From contig JAJYLT010000010.1 of assembly GCA_021787565.1 (NCBI GenBank), positions 1-64,000 on the forward strand: 64,000 bases of DNA. The letters are read 5' to 3'. Made by a program: the position numbers and the translations under genes. Below, piece by piece: positions 8,988 to 20,777 of this stretch; within the stretch, counting starts at the first letter, position 1; each line of letters begins with the position of its first letter. This DNA is from Acidobacteriota bacterium (lineage in GTDB: Bacteria; Acidobacteriota; UBA4820; DSQY01). Under the pieces are notes generated by a model. The model did not search any database and was not told the origin of the DNA. It saw nothing but the letters and a program-made list of their open reading frames with translations.

Positions 8988-11345
8988 ATGGACGTCAGGA
9001 CTCTGCGGGCCCTGGAGTGGGACCGCGTCTTGGCGCTTCTGTCCCTCTGCACCGACACCACCGAGGGGCGGCAACGCGCCCTGGCGCTCCAGCCGGGTGC
9101 CGACATCGAGACGGTCCGGGCGCGCCACGCCCGGGTGGCCGAGTGCCTCGCCGGCGAGTCGCTCTGCGGGCGGCTCTCGCTGGAGGGCTATACCCGCGTA
9201 CCCACCCGGCTGCCCGAGGGGCTGGCCTTCCCCATCGAGACCCTCCGGAGCCTCCGCTCGGCCTTGCGGGTGCTGGATCGCCTTCACGCCTGGCTGGCCG
9301 ACCTCTCCAGCCCCAAGCCCACGCTCACGGCCCAACTGCCCTCCCTGGAGGAGGCGGCCGGCTGCCTCCGTCTCCTGGAGAAGACGCTGGACGACAGGGG
9401 CGAGGTGGCGGACGGGGCGAGCGACCGCCTGCGGGGCCTCAGGAGGGAGCGGGAGCGAGCCCGGGGCCAGGTGGCCAGCCGCATGGAGGCCCTGGTGAGG
9501 CGGCTCGGCTCCTCCATCCTTCAAAACGACAACTACACGGTCCGCGGCGGGCGGCTGGTGCTGCCCGTGCAGTCGAGCCGACGGAGCAGCGTCAAGGGCA
9601 TCCTGCACGACACCTCCTCCACCGGGGCCACGGCCTTCATCGAGCCCCTGGAGGTGGTGGACCTGAACAACCGGCTGACGGACCTGGACGCGGAAGAGCG
9701 CGAGGAGATCCAGCGCATCCTGGTGGCCGTCTCCTCACGCATCTCCTCCGCCTCCTCGGAGCTGGAGGCGGCCTTCGACTACCTGGAGGAGCTGGACGCG
9801 GATCTCGCCTGCGCCCGCCTGGGCCGGCGGTGCGGCGGCATCCTCCCCCTTCTCGACGAGGAGGGAAGGCTCCTGCTGCGCGGTGCCCGCCACCCGCTCC
9901 TCGATCGCGGCCTGGCCGCGCTCCGGCAGGAGGCCTGGGGCGAAGCCGCCGACGGCGCCGAGGCCGTCCCCCTGGAGCTGGAACTGCACCTGGAGGGGGA
10001 GAAGACGCTGGTCATCAGCGGCCCCAACGCGGGAGGCAAATCGGTCGCCCTCAAGACCGTGGGCCTCCTATGCCTCATGCATCAGGCGGGGATCCCCGTC
10101 CCGGTTCGAGAGGGGACCCGGGTCCCTGTCTTCCCCTTCATCCACGCCACCGTCGGGGATTCGCAGTCCATCCTCGATTCGCTCTCCACCTTCTCGGCCC
10201 GCATGGTGGGGCTCCGGGATGCCTTGGCCTCCCTTCAAGAGCCCTTCCTGGTCATCCTGGACGAGCTCGGTTCGGGGACGGACCCCGCCGAGGGCGCGGC
10301 GCTGGCGGAGGCCATCCTCCTGCATTTTCACCGCCTTCGCGGATTCACGCTGTGCAGCACCCACTACGAGTCCCTGAAGGCGAGAGCCCTCGTGACCGAC
10401 GGCATGACCAACGGCGGGATGGAGTTCGAGGAGACGACGCTTCGGCCCACCTACCGGTTCAAGATCGGCCAGGTGGGCGCCAGCCGCGCGTTGGCCGTGG
10501 CCGGGCGCTCCGGCCTTCCCGCCGGCCTCCTGACCGAGGCCCGGGCCTTTCTCCCGGAGGGAGAGAAGCACCTGAGGGAGGTCCTGGAGGCCCTGGAAGG
10601 TGAGGTTCGGGCCATGGAGGCCGAGCGATCGGGCCTGTGCGCCGAAAGGGCCTCCCTGGACAAGACGCGGGAGGAGATGGCCCTGTCCCGGGGGGAGTGG
10701 GAGGCGGAGCGGCGCCGGTTTCTGGAGGGCCTTCCCCGCCGGATGGAGGCCTGGCGGGACGAGTTCCTGGCCGGACTCAAGGCCGAGGTCAACCGCCAGT
10801 CGGTCAAGCGGGTCTCCGGCAAGTCGGCCCGCCGCGTGGAGGAGATAGCTCAGTCGCAGCTCGGCCTGGATCCCCTACCCTACCTGCCCTCCGCGCTGCC
10901 GGCCGTGGGGGACCGCGTCAGGCTCCCCCTGTTCGGCCAGACGGGGACCGTCACCCAGGTGGACGAAGGGTCGGGCCGCCTCTTGGTGGATTGCAACGGC
11001 AAGACCCTCCAGGTCGGCCACGCGGACGTCGAGATCTTGCCCCTGGACCAGGCACCCGAGCGCCGCGGCCGTGGCGGAGTGGCCCTTTCGACGGGCGATG
11101 CCCACTGGGAGATCAACCTCATCGGGCAGACCGTGGCCGAGGCCGAGGCCCAGCTCGAGCCCTTCCTGGAGCGCGCGGCCATGGCGGGGCTGGGACAGGT
11201 GCGCATCATCCACGGATTGGGGACCGGGCGGCTGAAGGCCGGCGTGCGCGAATTCCTCCGCCGGTGCCCGCTGGTGGCCTCCTGGGAGGAGGCGCCCCCG
11301 GCGGGGGGAGGGGCCGGAGTGACTCTGGTGAGCCTCAAGGATTGA
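8988..11345 (+). CDS. mutS2: Endonuclease MutS2
   Basis: MutS core, 'ISGPNAGGKSVALKTVG', 'LDELGSGTDPAEGAALAEAIL', C-terminal Smr 'INLIGQTVAEAEAQLEPFL...VRIIHGLGTGRLKAGVREFL'. Confidence 0.95.
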   Translation: MDVRTLRALEWDRVLALLSLCTDTTEGRQRALALQPGADIETVRARHARVAECLAGESLCGRLSLEGYTRVPTRLPEGLAFPIETLRSLRSALRVLDRLHAWLADLSSPKPTLTAQLPSLEEAAGCLRLLEKTLDDRGEVADGASDRLRGLRRERERARGQVASRMEALVRRLGSSILQNDNYTVRGGRLVLPVQSSRRSSVKGILHDTSSTGATAFIEPLEVVDLNNRLTDLDAEEREEIQRILVAVSSRISSASSELEAAFDYLEELDADLACARLGRRCGGILPLLDEEGRLLLRGARHPLLDRGLAALRQEAWGEAADGAEAVPLELELHLEGEKTLVISGPNAGGKSVALKTVGLLCLMHQAGIPVPVREGTRVPVFPFIHATVGDSQSILDSLSTFSARMVGLRDALASLQEPFLVILDELGSGTDPAEGAALAEAILLHFHRLRGFTLCSTHYESLKARALVTDGMTNGGMEFEETTLRPTYRFKIGQVGASRALAVAGRSGLPAGLLTEARAFLPEGEKHLREVLEALEGEVRAMEAERSGLCAERASLDKTREEMALSRGEWEAERRRFLEGLPRRMEAWRDEFLAGLKAEVNRQSVKRVSGKSARRVEEIAQSQLGLDPLPYLPSALPAVGDRVRLPLFGQTGTVTQVDEGSGRLLVDCNGKTLQVGHADVEILPLDQAPERRGRGGVALSTGDAHWEINLIGQTVAEAEAQLEPFLERAAMAGLGQVRIIHGLGTGRLKAGVREFLRRCPLVASWEEAPPAGGGAGVTLVSLKD

Positions 11346-11429
11346 AGCCCCGGGAGCCCCGCCGGCGCTTCGGTTTGGTTGCGCCGCCGGGTGGTGAGCA
11401 CTACATTACCACCGGACGTGTGAGGGAGC

Positions 11430-13142
11430 ATGAGCACGGTACACACAATCGACGAGCTCAAGAGCCTCATGGACCCGCTCGCCGTCTACCAGGATTACAT
11501 CCGGCTTACCCGCCGGGGTCACCGAAGCGTGGGGCTCTGCCCTTTCCACAAGGAGAAGACGCCCTCCTTCTCCGTGGATCTCGACAACGGCCTCTTTTAC
11601 TGTTTCGGCTGCCATAAAGGAGGGGATCTGATCCAGTTCATCCAGGAGATTGAATCGTGCTCCTTCAGGGAGGCCGTAGAGCTGCTGGCCCGCAAGGCGG
11701 GCGTGGAACTCGCGCTCGCCGGCCGCGGGCCGGTGCAGGCCCCCGACCGGCGGGGGCGGCTGCTGGCCCTGCTGGAATCCGCGGCCTCCTTCTACCACCG
11801 GGCGCTGACGGAAGCGGCCCCGGGAAGCCCCGTCCGCCTCTATCTTCGGAAACGCGACATCCGTCCAGAAACGGAGAAGCGCCTCCGCCTGGGCTTCGCT
11901 CCGCCCGCCGGCGGCCTGGTGCCCCACCTCCGGAGGGAGGGCTTCACGCCCGACGAGGCCACGGAGGCTGGGCTCCTTCTCGACAACAGCCGGCGCGCTG
12001 CGCTGGAGCGCTTCCGGAACCGGCTTCTCTTCCCCATCCGGGATGCCATGGGCCGGGTCGTGGGGTTCGGCGGGCGGGCCCTCGGGGACGAGGAGCCCAA
12101 GTATCTCAACTCACCCGAGACCCCCGTTTTCAGGAAGCGCGAGATCCTCTACGGCCTGGACGAGACCAAGAGCGCGATCCGCGCCCAGGAAGAAGCCGTG
12201 GTCGTGGAGGGTTATATGGATTTTCTCGCCGTGACCCAGGCCGGCGCGGTCAACGCCGTGGCCACCCTGGGAACGGCCCTGGCGGACGGACAGGTCAGGG
12301 CGCTGAAGCGGTATGCCCGATGCGTCGTGCTGAACTTCGACCGGGACCCTGCAGGCGTGGCCGCGGCCCAGCGGGCCATCCTCCTGCTCCTGGCCGAAGG
12401 TCTCCGCATCCGGGTGGTTTCCGTACCCGACGGCAAGGACCCGGACGAGTTCATCCGGCATCACGGCGCCCAGGCCTACCACGAGCTGGTCGAGAAGGCG
12501 GAGCCGTTTTTCGACTTCCTGGTCGGGATGGAGGAACAGCGCGGGCTCACCCGGGACTCCGCCGGCAAGGTGGCCTTCCTGGACCACCTCACCGATTACC
12601 TCTGCGCGGTGCCAGATCCCATCGAGAGGCAGGAGCTGGCCAAGGAGGTGGCGGGACGGCTCGGAGTGGACCACGGCCTGATCCTGAAGCGGCTCGCGAG
12701 GAAGGCCGTGGGCGAGAAGCGCGAGGCGCCGGCCCAGGCGGCCTCGGTCGCCGGCCTCGCGGTCGCCGAACAGGTGCTCGTCAAGAGTCTGCTGGCCTTC
12801 CCCGAGCGCGCCGAGCAACTGCTGAAGTCTCTGCCCGATGAGGCCCTGAAGGGGCTGGCGGTGGGGCCGCTCATCGAGAGCCTCCGGATCGCCGGCCAGC
12901 CGCGGGGGCCTGAGCAGACGGCCCTCCTGGCCATGATCCAGAACGGCTGCCACGGGGCGGCCTCCGGGGAGGACCTGGCGGGGGCCGTGGCACGGATCTG
13001 GAGCGATTACCTCCGCGGCCGACAGCGGCGGATCCAGGAACAGATCAGGGAAGCCAGCCTGCGAAAGGATCTGGCGCTGGTTCAGATCTTAAACCGAGAG
13101 AAGATGGCCGTCATACAGCAGATGCAGACGCTGGAGCACTGA
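11430..13142 (+). CDS. dnaG: DNA primase
   Basis: CHC2 zinc finger 'GLCPFHKEKTPSFSVDLDNGLFYCFGCHKGGDLIQFI', Toprim 'VVVEGYMDFLAV'. Confidence 0.96.
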   Translation: MSTVHTIDELKSLMDPLAVYQDYIRLTRRGHRSVGLCPFHKEKTPSFSVDLDNGLFYCFGCHKGGDLIQFIQEIESCSFREAVELLARKAGVELALAGRGPVQAPDRRGRLLALLESAASFYHRALTEAAPGSPVRLYLRKRDIRPETEKRLRLGFAPPAGGLVPHLRREGFTPDEATEAGLLLDNSRRAALERFRNRLLFPIRDAMGRVVGFGGRALGDEEPKYLNSPETPVFRKREILYGLDETKSAIRAQEEAVVVEGYMDFLAVTQAGAVNAVATLGTALADGQVRALKRYARCVVLNFDRDPAGVAAAQRAILLLLAEGLRIRVVSVPDGKDPDEFIRHHGAQAYHELVEKAEPFFDFLVGMEEQRGLTRDSAGKVAFLDHLTDYLCAVPDPIERQELAKEVAGRLGVDHGLILKRLARKAVGEKREAPAQAASVAGLAVAEQVLVKSLLAFPERAEQLLKSLPDEALKGLAVGPLIESLRIAGQPRGPEQTALLAMIQNGCHGAASGEDLAGAVARIWSDYLRGRQRRIQEQIREASLRKDLALVQILNREKMAVIQQMQTLEH

Positions 13143-13187
13143 CGGAAGCGATCCACTGCGAACCTGAGACCGGGAGACCACCCCAAC

Positions 13188-14849
<1,662 letters not shown>

Positions 14850-14868
14850 CCAACCAAGGAGGCGTCTG

Positions 14869-15813
14869 ATGAAGACCACGCGTGTACTGTGCGTGGCTGC
14901 GCTGGCCATGCTCTTCTGCTTGAGCTCGTGGGCCCAGCTCAGCAAGGGATTTCGGGGAAAGGTTCTGGACCGCGACGGGAAGCCCGTGGCGGGCGTCGAG
15001 GTCAAGTTCGTGGATGAGGCCAACACCAGCAACCACTACGAGACCAAGACGGACCAAAACGGTAGTTTCGTTTACACGGGCCTGCCGTACACCGACAAGG
15101 GATACACCGTCACCGTTCAGCTCCCGGGCCTGCCCCCGGTCAGCAAGGTATCCATGGTCAGAATGTTGGAGGTCACCGATCTGATCTTCGACATGCGCAA
15201 GGACGTCGTGGTCCAGAAGGCCAAGGCCAACCCGGCGGCCGAGGCCAAGAATCTCTTCGATATGGGGGACTTTGAAGGGGCAGCCGCCAAGGCCGATGAG
15301 GCCATCAAGGCGGGCGGGGAGAACGTGAAGGCGGCCATGCTCATCAAGGCCACGTCTCTGGCGCGCCTGGACCGGACCGACGACGCGATCGCGGCATTCG
15401 AGGCCTATAACAAGGCCTATCCCGGCGAAGTCGCCGTTCTTGGGGAGATGGCCAAGCTCTACGAGAAAAAGGGCGACAAGGCCAAGGCCGACGAGTACAA
15501 GAAGGAGTTCGTGGCGAAGGGAGGAACGATCACCGGAGCCACCTACAACAGCGGCGTGGAGGCCCTGAATAAGGGCAACTATGAGAAGGCGGCGGGGTTC
15601 TTCCAGAAGGCCATCCAGGAAGACCCCAAGGATGCCGACTCCCACCGGGAGCTGGCGCGCTGCCTGGTGCAGATGGGCAAGTACCAGGAGACCATCGATC
15701 AGCTCAACACCTATTTGAAGATGAAACCCGACGCGTCGGACGCCGGGGTGTGGAAACAGGCCATCACCGGCCTTCAGGCCATGATGAAGTCCCAGAACGA
15801 CCAGAAAAAGTAG
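14869..15813 (+). CDS. Secreted carboxypeptidase-regulatory-like + TPR protein
   Basis: Signal peptide; 'GFRGKVLDRDGKPVAGVEVKF...TKTDQNGSFVYTGLP'; TPR repeats. Confidence 0.75.
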   Translation: MKTTRVLCVAALAMLFCLSSWAQLSKGFRGKVLDRDGKPVAGVEVKFVDEANTSNHYETKTDQNGSFVYTGLPYTDKGYTVTVQLPGLPPVSKVSMVRMLEVTDLIFDMRKDVVVQKAKANPAAEAKNLFDMGDFEGAAAKADEAIKAGGENVKAAMLIKATSLARLDRTDDAIAAFEAYNKAYPGEVAVLGEMAKLYEKKGDKAKADEYKKEFVAKGGTITGATYNSGVEALNKGNYEKAAGFFQKAIQEDPKDADSHRELARCLVQMGKYQETIDQLNTYLKMKPDASDAGVWKQAITGLQAMMKSQNDQKK

Positions 15814-15861
15814 GCCCCCTTTCTGGATCGTTCTTGTGCTTGAGCCAGGATGCAGGGTTCA

Positions 15862-15899
15862 GGGAGCGGGCCAAAGCTTGCGGGAAGGCCCGCTCCCAA
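15862..15899. repeat. REP-like inverted repeat adjacent to element copy 3
   Basis: GGGAGCGGGCC...GGCCCGCTCCC; minus strand GTTGGGAGCGGGCCTTCCCGC resembles Pseudomonas-type REP. May also act as terminator. Confidence 0.5.
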
Positions 15900-15917
15900 C
15901 CGTATCGGGCACCGTCA

Positions 15918-16068
15918 CCCAAATTCCGCGATGGAATTGCACTCGTAGGAGCGCCGCCCCCGGCGCGACGGACCGTACGCGGGCACCGCATCCTGGTCGC
16001 AGGGTCACCCGGTTCGCGGCGAGGCGCCGCTCCTACGCAGGCGTTGAGCCGCTGTCGCGGGATTGGGG
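15918..16068 (-). repeat. REPIN/MITE-like 151-bp element, copy 3
   Basis: CCCAAATTCCGCGAT...GGGATTGGGG with both REP arms; flanks CGTCA / CGTCG. Confidence 0.93.
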
Positions 16069-16127
16069 CGTCGCTCCCCCCTTTACATCCCTGATTTCTT
16101 TGTGTTATCATTCCCTGTGGTACCGTT

Positions 16128-16200
16128 GGGCCCTTAGCTCAGCGGTGAGAGCCACCGGCTCATAACCGGTCGGTCCCAGGTTCGAATCCTGGAGGGCCCA
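16128..16200 (+). tRNA. tRNA with CAT anticodon (elongator Met or Ile2); CCA not encoded
   Basis: GGGCCCTTAGCTCAGCGGTGAGAGCCACCGGCTCATAACCGGTCGGTCCCAGGTTCGAATCCTGGAGGGCCCA; anticodon loop CTCATAA. Confidence 0.93.
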
Positions 16201-16260
16201 CCGCGAAAGGGGAGCAGGTGTTTTCGAGGCTTCGTCTTGATTTCGTCCAATTCTTGAATT

Positions 16261-16288
16261 AGGGGTGCATGGGTGCACCCCTTTTTTA
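16261..16288 (+). terminator. Rho-independent terminator after tRNA
   Basis: AGGGGTGCA TGGG TGCACCCCT followed by TTTTT. Confidence 0.9.
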
Positions 16289-16307
16289 ATTTTGGGGGTC
16301 AACTGGA

Positions 16308-17027
16308 GTGAATGCCATTCTTGAACAGTTGCTCAAGTTGCAAAGGCTGGACATCGCCATTCGGACCCTGGGCCACGACCTCCAACAAATTCCCAAGAAA
16401 AGCAGGATTATTGACGCGAAGGTCAGCGCCGATCGGGAGCCCTTCGACAAGGGGCTGAGCGAGAAGGAGTCGCTGGAGAAGGAGCGCGCCTCCCTGGATC
16501 AGGCCATCGCCTCCCTGGAGGAGAAGGAGCGCAAGCTCAAGCTCCGGATGCCCGAGATCCGCTCCAACGAAGAGTACAGCGCCCTCCTGAAGGAGATGGA
16601 CGCCGCCAAGAAGGAGCGCGAGCGGGCGGAAGACCAGGCCCTGAAGGACGGGGAACGCCTCGATGAGCTCGGCAAGACCCTGCCCGAGCTGGACCAGAAG
16701 TACAAAGAGAGCGAGGCCCGCGTGGCCGAGGAGCGCAAGGCTCTCAAATCGGAGGCGGACCGCCTCTCCGCGGAGTTGCTGACCCTCCAGAAGGAGCGCC
16801 AGACCCTCCAGGGGGCCATCAAGGCCGGCTGGTTCAACAAGTACACCCACATCGCGGCCCAGAGGAACGGGCTGGCGGTAGTGGCCGTCCGGGGTGGCAC
16901 GTGCCAGGGCTGCTTCATCAGCGTCCGACCCAAGCTGGTTCAGGACCTGCACTATGGCGAGGAGGTGGTCTTCTGCGAGGGGTGCCAGAGGGTCCTATAC
17001 CTCGATGATGCCGCCGCGAAGGCTTGA
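16308..17027 (+). CDS. C4-type zinc-ribbon coiled-coil protein (CdsZ/DUF164-like)
   Basis: Coiled coil then 'GGTCQGCFISVRPKLVQDLHYGEEVVFCEGCQRVLY'. Confidence 0.85.
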   Translation: MNAILEQLLKLQRLDIAIRTLGHDLQQIPKKSRIIDAKVSADREPFDKGLSEKESLEKERASLDQAIASLEEKERKLKLRMPEIRSNEEYSALLKEMDAAKKERERAEDQALKDGERLDELGKTLPELDQKYKESEARVAEERKALKSEADRLSAELLTLQKERQTLQGAIKAGWFNKYTHIAAQRNGLAVVAVRGGTCQGCFISVRPKLVQDLHYGEEVVFCEGCQRVLYLDDAAAKA

Positions 17028-19923
17028 CGCGACAATTCTTGCCTGCCTGATTCTCCTCTGGGCCTTGCCGGCGCTGGCCGGTGAGCCCGAGGACTTCCGG
17101 GTCGTACAATCGCTCGTCAAAGAAGGTGCCCTCCAGACCGCTCTCGTCCAGGGACAGCAGTACCTCCAAGCCTACCCCCAGGGGCGGCACCGGGCCGAGG
17201 TGAGCGGCTGGGTGGGCCATCTCTTGGCCGCCCAGGGGGACTGGGGAGCGGCCCTGCCGCTCCTGGACGCCGCCTTCGCCGGGCTCCCCCCCAAGGAGCG
17301 GGCGGGGCTGGCGATGGACCTCGCCCAGGCCCGACTCAACGCCGGAAGGCCGGAGGAGGCGCTCCAGGCGCTGGCCGGCTACCAGGCCGCGAACGGCGCC
17401 GACTGGGACAGCGCCCACCGCATCGAGGCCAAGGCTTATTCGCTCTTGGGTCAGAACGAGCAGGCCGCCCAGATGCTCCAGGCCATCCCGGAGGGCCGGC
17501 GAACGGATTCCGATCGGCTTCGCCTGGCGGCCCTCTCCTCCGAACTCGGACACGACGCCGAGGCGGTGAAGCTCCTCGATTCCTCTCTGGCCGGCGCCTC
17601 GAATCCGCAGGAGACGAGGCGCCTCATCCTGGCCCTGGCCTCATCTCAGTACAGGCTGAAGGCCTACGACCAGGCCCTCAAGACCCTCCAGCCGCTGGTG
17701 GAATCGAAGGATGAAGAAGCCACCCTTCTGCAGGCCTGGGTCCTCCACGCCCAGGGTGAGGATGCGCAGGCCTACGACGCGGTCCGCAAGATTCTGTCGC
17801 TGGAGGGCTGGGAAGCGGCCGCAGCCCTTATTCCCGTGGAGTCGGCGGCGGTCCGCAGGGACGCCGCCGCGGTCATCGAGGGAGCCAAGGCCTACCTCCA
17901 GCAATTTCCAAAGGGCGAGGGAGCGGCGCAGGCGCACCTCCTTTCGGCGCGGGCCCAGGAATGGCGCCGCAACGGCCCGGCCGCCATGGACGATCTGGCG
18001 GCGGCCTATCCGGATCTCTCGGATCCCCTCCAGCAGGCCAAGGTGGCCCTCGAAGCGGCGGATATCGCCTGGTCTGTCATCCGCAATCCGGATCTCGCCG
18101 AGCGCTGGCTCAAAGAGTCCGAGAAGGTGGCCCCCTCCGACGGGGCGAGAGCCGAAGTCCTTCTGGCGCGAGGGCGCTTTCAGTGGGAGCAGGGAAAGTC
18201 CAGCGACGCTGTGGGGACCCTCTCCAATCTGATCACGACCTTTCCCGCGGCGGCCGTCGTGCCCGATGCCGATCTCCTGCTCGCCCGAATTCACATGGAC
18301 GAAGGCGATCCGCAGCAGGCCACGCAGGCCCTGCAATCGGTCCTCAACAGTTACCCCGGCACGCCCGCCTTCGCGCGGGCGGCTCTCCTCCTGGGCGAAT
18401 CGCTCGCCGCGGAAGGAAGGGAGGATCAGCTAGGGCCGGTGTTGGCCCAACTCGGGCGCGTGCCGCTGGATCCCGAACAGACCGCCCGAAGGGCGAGGCT
18501 GGCTGGTCTGCTTGCCCTGCACAAGGGGCAGTGGGAGACCGCCCAGCGCGAGTTCGCCGAATCGGTGCCGACTCGCATGCAGGGAAGGACGGCTGAAGAG
18601 GCTCTCTTTCGGATGGGGCTGGCCGACCTTGGGTCGGGACACGTGGAGGCGGCCCTCAAGGCGGCCGAGCGCCTATCCAACCCCTCCCTGGCCGATGCCC
18701 TCCGGTTCCGATCGGCCTCGGCCCTGGACGCCAGTGGGAACCACGCCAAGGCCTGGAAGCTGTGGTCCGAGCTCGCGCAAGGACCGCAGGAGCCCATTGC
18801 CCTCTGGGAGCTGGCCGACAGCCAGATCGGCCACGGTGCCCCCGCGCCAGGCCTCTCCACTCTCCAGAAGCTTGCAGGCATCCAGGAAGCCGGCCCCCTG
18901 GCCACTCTGGCCCAGCACCGCCTGGAGATGACCCTCTTGGCGCAGCAGGGACCCGAGGCGGCCCTGATGGCCATACCCGCCTTCCGTGCGGCGGAGCCGG
19001 CCGATCCGGGCCAGGCGGCGGCTCTGCTCAGGTCCGCGCGGATCAAGGCCCGCTCCAAGGACGCGACCGGCGCCGAAAAGGCTTACACGGAGTACATCCG
19101 GAGGTTCCCGGGCGGACCGGGAGCAGAAGAGGCCACGCTCTTCCTGGCCAGGCGCGACGCCGCGCGTTCCGACTGGTCCGCCGTGAAGCGACTCCTCTCC
19201 GCTGCCGCCTCGAACGCCCAAGCCCAGTTCCTGCTGGGGCAAGCGGAGTACCGGACGCGCGACACCGCCGCCGCCCTGGCCACGCTGGAGCTCGCCCTGA
19301 GTTCTCCCGGCGGGCTTTCGGCGGAGGAGGTCAACCAAGCCCAGCTCCTGGCGGGCAGGTCGGCCCAGACCGAGGGCAATGCGGAAGCGGCCGCCGCCCA
19401 TCTGGCCGCGTACGGAGAGGCGGAACCCGTCTCCGAGAGCAGCAAGGACGACCTCATGAGCGCCGCCCTCTTCCTCCAGCACCAGGGGAAGTACGAGGAG
19501 GCGGCGAAGATCCTCCAGCGGCTGGGCGCCGTTTTCAAGGACGCCTCCATCGGCTTCCAGTACGCCTACACCCTCGAGCTCTGGGGCAAACCCGACGAGG
19601 CCCTCGGCGCCTATCTCCACGTCGCCTTCGCTTCGGCCAACCCGCAGTGGGCGCTCACGGCTCGCTACCGAGCGGCCGAGCTCATGCTCTCCCTGGGCCG
19701 GCGCCAGGACGCCATCAGTATCTACAAGCAGCTCGCGGCCCGCACCAAGGGCACCGTCCAGGGAGATTATGCCGAGCGCAGGCTGGAGGAGCTCGAGGGG
19801 TCGTCGCAACCGAAGGCCGCCCTCCAGGGGCCGCCCCCGGCCGTGGAAGGCCCAGATATCCAGACGCCGCCGGCCCATCCGAGCCCCAAGAAGCCCGCGA
19901 AGAAAGGAAAGGGCACGCCATGA
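17005..19923 (+). CDS. Large secreted TPR-repeat protein
   Basis: 'MMPPRRLDATILACLILLWALPALA' signal peptide; many TPR-like helices; overlaps upstream gene by 23 nt. Confidence 0.75.
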   Translation: MMPPRRLDATILACLILLWALPALAGEPEDFRVVQSLVKEGALQTALVQGQQYLQAYPQGRHRAEVSGWVGHLLAAQGDWGAALPLLDAAFAGLPPKERAGLAMDLAQARLNAGRPEEALQALAGYQAANGADWDSAHRIEAKAYSLLGQNEQAAQMLQAIPEGRRTDSDRLRLAALSSELGHDAEAVKLLDSSLAGASNPQETRRLILALASSQYRLKAYDQALKTLQPLVESKDEEATLLQAWVLHAQGEDAQAYDAVRKILSLEGWEAAAALIPVESAAVRRDAAAVIEGAKAYLQQFPKGEGAAQAHLLSARAQEWRRNGPAAMDDLAAAYPDLSDPLQQAKVALEAADIAWSVIRNPDLAERWLKESEKVAPSDGARAEVLLARGRFQWEQGKSSDAVGTLSNLITTFPAAAVVPDADLLLARIHMDEGDPQQATQALQSVLNSYPGTPAFARAALLLGESLAAEGREDQLGPVLAQLGRVPLDPEQTARRARLAGLLALHKGQWETAQREFAESVPTRMQGRTAEEALFRMGLADLGSGHVEAALKAAERLSNPSLADALRFRSASALDASGNHAKAWKLWSELAQGPQEPIALWELADSQIGHGAPAPGLSTLQKLAGIQEAGPLATLAQHRLEMTLLAQQGPEAALMAIPAFRAAEPADPGQAAALLRSARIKARSKDATGAEKAYTEYIRRFPGGPGAEEATLFLARRDAARSDWSAVKRLLSAAASNAQAQFLLGQAEYRTRDTAAALATLELALSSPGGLSAEEVNQAQLLAGRSAQTEGNAEAAAAHLAAYGEAEPVSESSKDDLMSAALFLQHQGKYEEAAKILQRLGAVFKDASIGFQYAYTLELWGKPDEALGAYLHVAFASANPQWALTARYRAAELMLSLGRRQDAISIYKQLAARTKGTVQGDYAERRLEELEGSSQPKAALQGPPPAVEGPDIQTPPAHPSPKKPAKKGKGTP

Positions 19924-20480
19924 GACTCCCCCCGCCCCTCATCGAGCTCATCTCCCGGAGAGCCCTCCAGTCGCTCAGCGCCAGGGGGGTCATCGCCAGC
20001 GACCATCCCGACCGTACGGCCGACAAGGTGGCCCGCCTGATCTCGGCCGACCTCTCGGTGGAGGACGAGATCACCGAGGAGGCTCGGCTTCTGCTGGCCG
20101 AGCACCAGGAGAAGATCAAGGGCAAGGACCTGGAGTACCACCAGCTCATCGCCAGGGCCAAGGGGCAGATCGCCGAACGCCGCGGGTACCTCCTCTCCAC
20201 CGGCCCGGGGAGGCTCTCCCGGGAGAAGCTACACGATCTCGCCGGGAAGATCTTCGACCTGCTTCTGGGAGACCCGGACGTGGAGTACTTCGTCAAGGAC
20301 CAGGAGTTGAGGAACCAGGTTCTGCGCGCCCTGGAAATGGAGCTCGCCAAAGACGCCGCGCGAGAGGTGCGGGCCCGCCAGAAGGTTCTCAACATCAAGC
20401 GCCGCATCCCCGAGGACTCCCCCGAGTTCCACGCCCTCTTCCAGCAGTTCTACCGAGAACTGCTCGACAAGGAAGGGTGA
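19920..20480 (+). CDS. DUF507 family protein
   Basis: 'DPDVEYFVKDQELRNQVLRALEMELAKDAAREVRARQKVLNIKRRIPEDSPEFHALFQQFYRELLDK'. Confidence 0.75.
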   Translation: MRLPPPLIELISRRALQSLSARGVIASDHPDRTADKVARLISADLSVEDEITEEARLLLAEHQEKIKGKDLEYHQLIARAKGQIAERRGYLLSTGPGRLSREKLHDLAGKIFDLLLGDPDVEYFVKDQELRNQVLRALEMELAKDAAREVRARQKVLNIKRRIPEDSPEFHALFQQFYRELLDKEG

Positions 20481-20558
20481 AGAAAATCGCGATTGGAGAT
20501 TGGGTGGCGGCGAAAAGTCCGGGCCTCCGGGGCGTCTTCCCCTCGGTTCTTGCCGTTT

Positions 20559-20709
20559 CCCCAATCCCGCGATGGAATTGCACTCGTAGGAGCGCCGCCC
20601 CCGGCGCGATGGACCGTACGCGGGCACCGCATCCTGGCCGCAGGGTCACCCGGTTCGCGGCGAGGCGCCGCTCCTACGCAGGCGTTGAGCCGCTATCGCG
20701 GAATTGGGG
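20559..20709 (-). repeat. REPIN/MITE-like 151-bp element, copy 4
   Basis: CCCCAATCCCGCGAT...ATCGCGGAATTGGGG; flanks CGTTT / CGTTC. Confidence 0.93.
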
Positions 20710-20777
20710 CGTTCCGCATCTCACCTCTCCGCCCTCATCCGGCGTGGTATACTTCGGCACTGCACGAGGGGTGAGCC

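Noticed and set aside
16128-16200. Calling the CAT tRNA as initiator tRNA
   Set aside because: First acceptor pair is G-C and the anticodon stem lacks the GGG/CCC initiator signature; elongator Met versus Ile2 cannot be resolved by eye.
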